A DNA stretch of 9,238 nucleotides from contig CAIYYQ010000414.1 in assembly GCA_903930505.1 (NCBI GenBank), positions 1 through 9,238 on the forward strand, written 5' to 3'. The notes under the pieces were generated by a model, which had not been told where the DNA came from, did not search any database, and was given only the letters and a program-made list of their open reading frames with translations. This document shows positions 6,832 to 9,238 of this stretch, in pieces (the first letter of the stretch is position 1; each line of letters opens with the position of its first letter). The DNA is from Methanobacteriota archaeon (GTDB taxonomy: Archaea; Thermoplasmatota; E2; DHVEG-1). Position numbers and translations under genes: made by a program.

Positions 6832-7512
6832 CTATAAAGTCATTAACGGTTTTTCTGCGATAATCAAAAAGTTCCACCCAGTTTTCTTTCCTTCTTTTTT
6901 CACTATCGTAAATCCTACTTTAATAAATGCTTGTTCTACTTCTGCAAGAGAAAACGCTCGTGTGTAATATTCACTATGGTAAGTGATTACGTCTTTTTTC
7001 GCGGATTTCAGGGACATCAACAGTTTTCGTATCGATAATTTCCATTTGGGAAACCCTCGGTTAAGGTCCTCAATGAGGACACGGGCTCCTGGTTTGAGCA
7101 CCCGAAAAATCTCAAAGAATCCTTGTTCTGGTTTTTCCCATGAAGAAAGACTCAAACGGCTTACGATACAATCTACAGATTCATTTTGAAACGGTAAATG
7201 TTCAGCCTGTGCATGGGTTACAAAACAATCCGAACAACAGAGATCGTTGATATTCTTTTGTGCAGATGCAAGCATGTTCTCTGAGGAATCAACGCCGATA
7301 ATTGTAGCATTCGATATTTTGGCATGGAGTTCTTTGATAAGCAGTCCAGGTCCTGTCCCAAGATCAACAATCACTGGTTTTTCTGATGAAGATGAAAGAA
7401 ACAATCTGACTTTTTCAGCAAGTAATCGATATGTCTTTTCGTATCGTTGCATGTATCGTTCAAAATCTTGTGTAAGACGCATATCCAGGGGATAATTAGG
7501 TCTTCGATCCAC
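6832..7512 (-). CDS. Class I SAM-dependent methyltransferase (Methyltransf_11 type)
   Basis: A 226-residue cytosolic protein with a complete Rossmann-type methyltransferase fold. Motif I is VDLGTGPG (49-56), which binds SAM; D75 in IIGVDSSENM is the acidic residue expected to hold the ribose. AQAEHLPF (101-108) and VDCIVSRLSLSSW (113-125) are post-motifs, and FRVLKPGARVLIEDL (136-150) is the usual beta-5 region. The C-terminal FIKVGF and NFLIIAEKP strands complete the sheet. Substrate cannot be told from sequence. The start is GTG at 7512 with AAAGGAG ten nt upstream; an internal ATG (residue 11) is the alternative. It converges with the phosphoesterase gene (15 nt between stops) and is divergent from a second methyltransferase gene, with a dyad between them. 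Confidence 0.9.
   Translation of the reverse strand: MDRRPNYPLDMRLTQDFERYMQRYEKTYRLLAEKVRLFLSSSSEKPVIVDLGTGPGLLIKELHAKISNATIIGVDSSENMLASAQKNINDLCCSDCFVTHAQAEHLPFQNESVDCIVSRLSLSSWEKPEQGFFEIFRVLKPGARVLIEDLNRGFPKWKLSIRKLLMSLKSAKKDVITYHSEYYTRAFSLAEVEQAFIKVGFTIVKKEGKKTGWNFLIIAEKPLMTL
6850..6854 (+). terminator. Weak T-tract after the phosphoesterase gene
   Basis: Five T residues 34 nt past the stop at 6816, inside the 3' end of the convergent methyltransferase gene. The two stop codons are only 15 nt apart, so each transcript probably ends inside the other gene. Confidence 0.25.
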
Positions 7513-7522
7513 CGTTTTTTTT

Positions 7523-7529
7523 CTCCTTT
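7523..7529 (-). promoter_or_regulatory. Shine-Dalgarno AAAGGAG deciding a GTG start
   Basis: The minus strand reads AAAGGAG ten nt before the GTG at 7512-7510, separated mainly by an A-run. It is the only convincing Shine-Dalgarno in the window and supports the GTG over the ATG ten codons later. Confidence 0.6.
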
Positions 7530-7544
7530 CAATTACGGGTCTTT

Positions 7545-7571
7545 AGAACATGTCTGTTACATAAATGTTCT
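7545..7571. promoter_or_regulatory. 27-bp dyad between divergent methyltransferase genes (candidate operator)
   Basis: AGAACAT (7545-7551) is mirrored by ATGTTCT (7565-7571); including inner positions, 10 of 12 bases of each arm are complementary. It lies between the Shine-Dalgarno of the minus-strand gene and the TATA of the plus-strand gene, a fitting place for a dimeric regulator acting on both. Confidence 0.5.
7558..7565 (-). promoter_or_regulatory. TATA-like box for the minus-strand methyltransferase
   Basis: The minus strand reads TTTATGTA about 46 nt before the GTG start; transcription would begin near 7535 and the leader would retain the AAAGGAG site. It sits inside the dyad, so a protein bound there would block it. 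The match to consensus is moderate. Confidence 0.35.
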
Positions 7572-7592
7572 GGCTGAGTTTTAATAGTATAG

Positions 7593-7599
7593 TTTATAT
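7593..7599 (+). promoter_or_regulatory. TATA-like box for the plus-strand methyltransferase
   Basis: TTTATAT on the plus strand. Transcription would begin near 7620-7626, which places the ATGs at 7565 and 7598 outside the transcript and favours initiation at 7649 or later. Confidence 0.45.
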
Positions 7600-7648
7600 G
7601 GGAAACACTGCTTCCAAAACAAGAGACGGACTCGTGTTGCGTAGGACT

Positions 7649-8308
7649 ATGGCTAGTAAGAATATTTCTCATCGGAATAATCATCCTTGTGCTTCTCTTC
7701 GTTTCAAACAAAATTTACAGATGTATCTGGTCACGAAATCATCGAATTGTTTCTGGTTTTTTATTGATTATTTTTCCTGTAAACTTGATGGTTTTGCTCG
7801 TCTATATGAGCAATTAATTCAAAAAGAATACACAAAAGAATCAGCGCGGATTACTTTATCCCCTGGAAGCAAAGTTCTTCATATTGGGTGTGGTGCATAT
7901 CCACTAACAGCAGTTACCATTGCTCAGATGTTTGATGTCAAACATGTTGTAGGTATTGACCGTAGTGAGGAGGCTGTACATTTTGCAAAGAATGTTGTTC
8001 ATCGGAAACAGTTGGATCATCGGATCACGATTGAACGGGGAGATGGGAGAACGTATCCTGTGGAATCATTTGATGTGATTATTGTTTCGAGTTGTTCATG
8101 GCCAACAATCGATGTTTTAGAGCATTTGATTCATACAGCAAAAAAACGCTCGAGGATAATTATTAGGGAGTTGGATCAGGTTGTAGATCCTATTGTTCAA
8201 CGCATTTCAGCTCACGATGAAATCGTTCTCACTGAACGGATGTATCATCATCCTTTTCCCTTCGTGGAGCCGTTTGGCTGGCAGACGTTTTATTTGCGTA
8301 AAAAATAA
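7649..8308 (+). CDS. SAM methyltransferase-like protein with nicotianamine-synthase-like motif
   Basis: From ATG 7649 the product has 219 residues. Motif I is VLHIGCGAYPLT (76-87), followed by an acidic D104 in VVGIDRSEEAV and a motif IV-like SFDVIIVSSCSWP (141-153), then RIIIREL (197-203 of the longest reading). The G-x-G-x-x-P-L-T loop is shared with nicotianamine synthases, which condense SAM rather than transfer methyl, so the true reaction is open; a plain methyltransferase is the default. Start choice: the frame is open back to ATG 7565, but that codon lies in the dyad, and the first 28 residues look unlike a protein; a TATA box at 7593 also argues against it. ATG 7721 (167 residues) is possible too. 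It converges with the flippase-like gene with three nt between stops. Confidence 0.75.
   Translation: MASKNISHRNNHPCASLRFKQNLQMYLVTKSSNCFWFFIDYFSCKLDGFARLYEQLIQKEYTKESARITLSPGSKVLHIGCGAYPLTAVTIAQMFDVKHVVGIDRSEEAVHFAKNVVHRKQLDHRITIERGDGRTYPVESFDVIIVSSCSWPTIDVLEHLIHTAKKRSRIIIRELDQVVDPIVQRISAHDEIVLTERMYHHPFPFVEPFGWQTFYLRKK
8300..8305 (-). terminator. T-tract after the flippase-like gene
   Basis: Six T residues on the minus strand, seven nt past the TAG of the flippase-like gene, overlapping the 3' end of the convergent methyltransferase gene. Consistent with archaeal U-tract termination. Confidence 0.35.
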
Positions 8309-8311
8309 CTA

Positions 8312-9238
8312 CTACTCTTTTTCTATTGTTTTTTGTATCGATGATTTGTTGCGTCTACTTTCCAGAATTGTTATTCCTGCGCCAATGATGCTTGGTATAA
8401 GCCAGCTGAGGACAAACCAGAACAGCGACAGACTAAGTACGTTCTCAGCTGCGACCCCAAATAATGAAAATAACCCGATGAGTGCTGCTTCTCGGGTGCC
8501 CAGTCCGTAGATTGAGATGGGTAGTGACGCAAGAACGTTTGCAACCGCGACAACAGCGATAAAAGAAAGATAAGAAATATGGATTGAAAATATATCACTA
8601 ATGATATAAAGCTCGGAGAACCAGAGTATCCAGCCGCTGATTGAAATCAAGAATGGAGGTGCGAGATCTCGTGTTTTCGGCAATTCATCATACAGAGTAT
8701 CAAGATGAGGAACCCATTTCTCTTTGAATGAACTAAGTAGTTTTGATTCAAATAATTTTCGAAACAAGATTCTCCCGGTATCTTTTCTGAGAAGAACAAT
8801 CATCAGAATGAGGATCACAATGAAGAGAACAACGATAACAGGCAGGATACTTGGGATGAGTGCGCCAAGAGCAAACCCGCCTATAACACCTAGTGTAAGA
8901 AGCGCAAGATAGTCAGTGGTATTGAATAAAACGATGTTAACAAGGCATTTCTGAAGAGGCTCTTTGCTTTCTTCTTTGAGATAATATGCGCGGGTGTATC
9001 CGCCTATGGCGCCGGGGGTGATAAATCCGTAGAAATACCCAATAAAAATGTTTTTCAGTGAATACGCAAAGCTGACGTGGATGTTATGTTTTTTTAAGAC
9101 GAGTTGCCATTCGAAATTCACTAAAAGAATAATCGGGATGATCGAACAAAACGATGCTGCAAGATACCAGGGGTTTATTGCAGAGATTACTGTGATTATT
9201 TTTACAAAATCTAACTGTGATAAAATAAAAATCAGGAT
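8312..9238 (-). CDS. Flippase-like membrane protein (LPG synthase TM / AglD C-terminal type), 5' partial
   Basis: A polytopic membrane protein of the family covering the transmembrane region of lysylphosphatidylglycerol synthases, bacterial UPF0104 proteins and the C-terminal part of archaeal AglD; members are thought to move or help assemble lipid-linked compounds. Diagnostic pieces are GFITPGAIGGYTRAYYL (about 71-87 of the visible 308 residues) and ISIYGLGTREAALIGLF (about 241-257), among roughly seven or eight hydrophobic segments; the tail is charged (ESRRNKSSIQKTIEKE). A GTG at 9121 is not the start: the frame continues without a stop to 9238 and encodes residues typical of the family's first segments (LDFVKIITVISAINPWYLAA). 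The real start lies beyond the window. Family members are usually a little over 300 residues, so probably little is missing. Substrate is unknown; a role in surface glycan assembly is only a guess from the glycoprotein-rich surroundings. Confidence 0.85.
   Translation of the reverse strand: MLIFILSQLDFVKIITVISAINPWYLAASFCSIIPIILLVNFEWQLVLKKHNIHVSFAYSLKNIFIGYFYGFITPGAIGGYTRAYYLKEESKEPLQKCLVNIVLFNTTDYLALLTLGVIGGFALGALIPSILPVIVVLFIVILILMIVLLRKDTGRILFRKLFESKLLSSFKEKWVPHLDTLYDELPKTRDLAPPFLISISGWILWFSELYIISDIFSIHISYLSFIAVVAVANVLASLPISIYGLGTREAALIGLFSLFGVAAENVLSLSLFWFVLSWLIPSIIGAGITILESRRNKSSIQKTIEKE
8318..8334 (+). terminator. Double T-tract after the plus-strand methyltransferase
   Basis: Runs of five (8318-8322) and six (8329-8334) T residues follow the TAA at 8306-8308 within 26 nt. 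They lie in the 3' coding end of the opposing flippase-like gene. No hairpin is evident. Confidence 0.4.

Noticed and set aside
7565..7648. N-terminal extension of the plus-strand methyltransferase from ATG 7565
   Set aside because: The codons lie in the dyad and promoter region, upstream of the expected transcript start, and the residues do not look like a protein domain.
1..9238. tRNA, rRNA or mobile element
   Set aside because: No cloverleaf-like sequence, conserved rRNA segment, transposase or terminal inverted repeat with target duplication was recognised by eye; a covariance-model scan would settle small RNAs.

Overview
The window looks like chromosomal DNA of an archaeon, most likely an uncultured euryarchaeote or Thermoplasmatota-type lineage. 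Four signs point that way: AT-rich TATA-type boxes 25-50 nt before the genes, few Shine-Dalgarno sites, secreted proteins crowded with Asn-X-Ser/Thr sequons, and a C-terminal PGF-CTERM-like anchor. The lineage is an inference; the archaeal assignment is fairly firm. No rRNA, tRNA, CRISPR array, transposase or insertion sequence was seen.

Layout. Positions 1-66 may hold the last residues of a membrane protein entering from the left. A secreted transglutaminase-like protein (119-1396, minus) and a secreted protein with a TasA/camelysin-like domain and a seven-repeat beta-propeller (1602-3470, plus) are divergent across a short promoter region. A 565-nt gene-free stretch (3471-4035) follows; it carries about eight degenerate copies of a 19-nt repeat, a 10-bp inverted repeat, a short tandem repeat and two TATA-like boxes. 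Next is a 926-residue surface metallophosphoesterase with FN3-like modules, a PKD domain, calcium-loop motifs and a C-terminal anchor (4036-6816, plus). It converges with a class I methyltransferase gene (6832-7512, minus). That gene is divergent from a second, unusual methyltransferase with nicotianamine-synthase-like features (about 7649-8308, plus), and a 27-bp imperfect dyad lies between them. The right end is a flippase-like (LPG synthase TM / AglD C-terminal type) membrane protein on the minus strand. Its reading frame stays open to the window edge, so it is partial.

How the genes may fit together. The left two thirds is a cell-surface locus: three large exported proteins with many glycosylation sequons, each with its own promoter, so they are neighbours rather than an operon. 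The flippase-like protein belongs to a superfamily that includes proteins of lipid-linked glycan assembly, which would suit a heavily glycosylated surface, but nothing in the sequence ties them together directly. The two divergent methyltransferases may be co-regulated through the dyad. The points most worth following are the TasA-like/propeller fusion, the transglutaminase whose catalytic Cys position is Asn, the phosphoesterase with altered metal-site motifs, and the intergenic repeat cluster.
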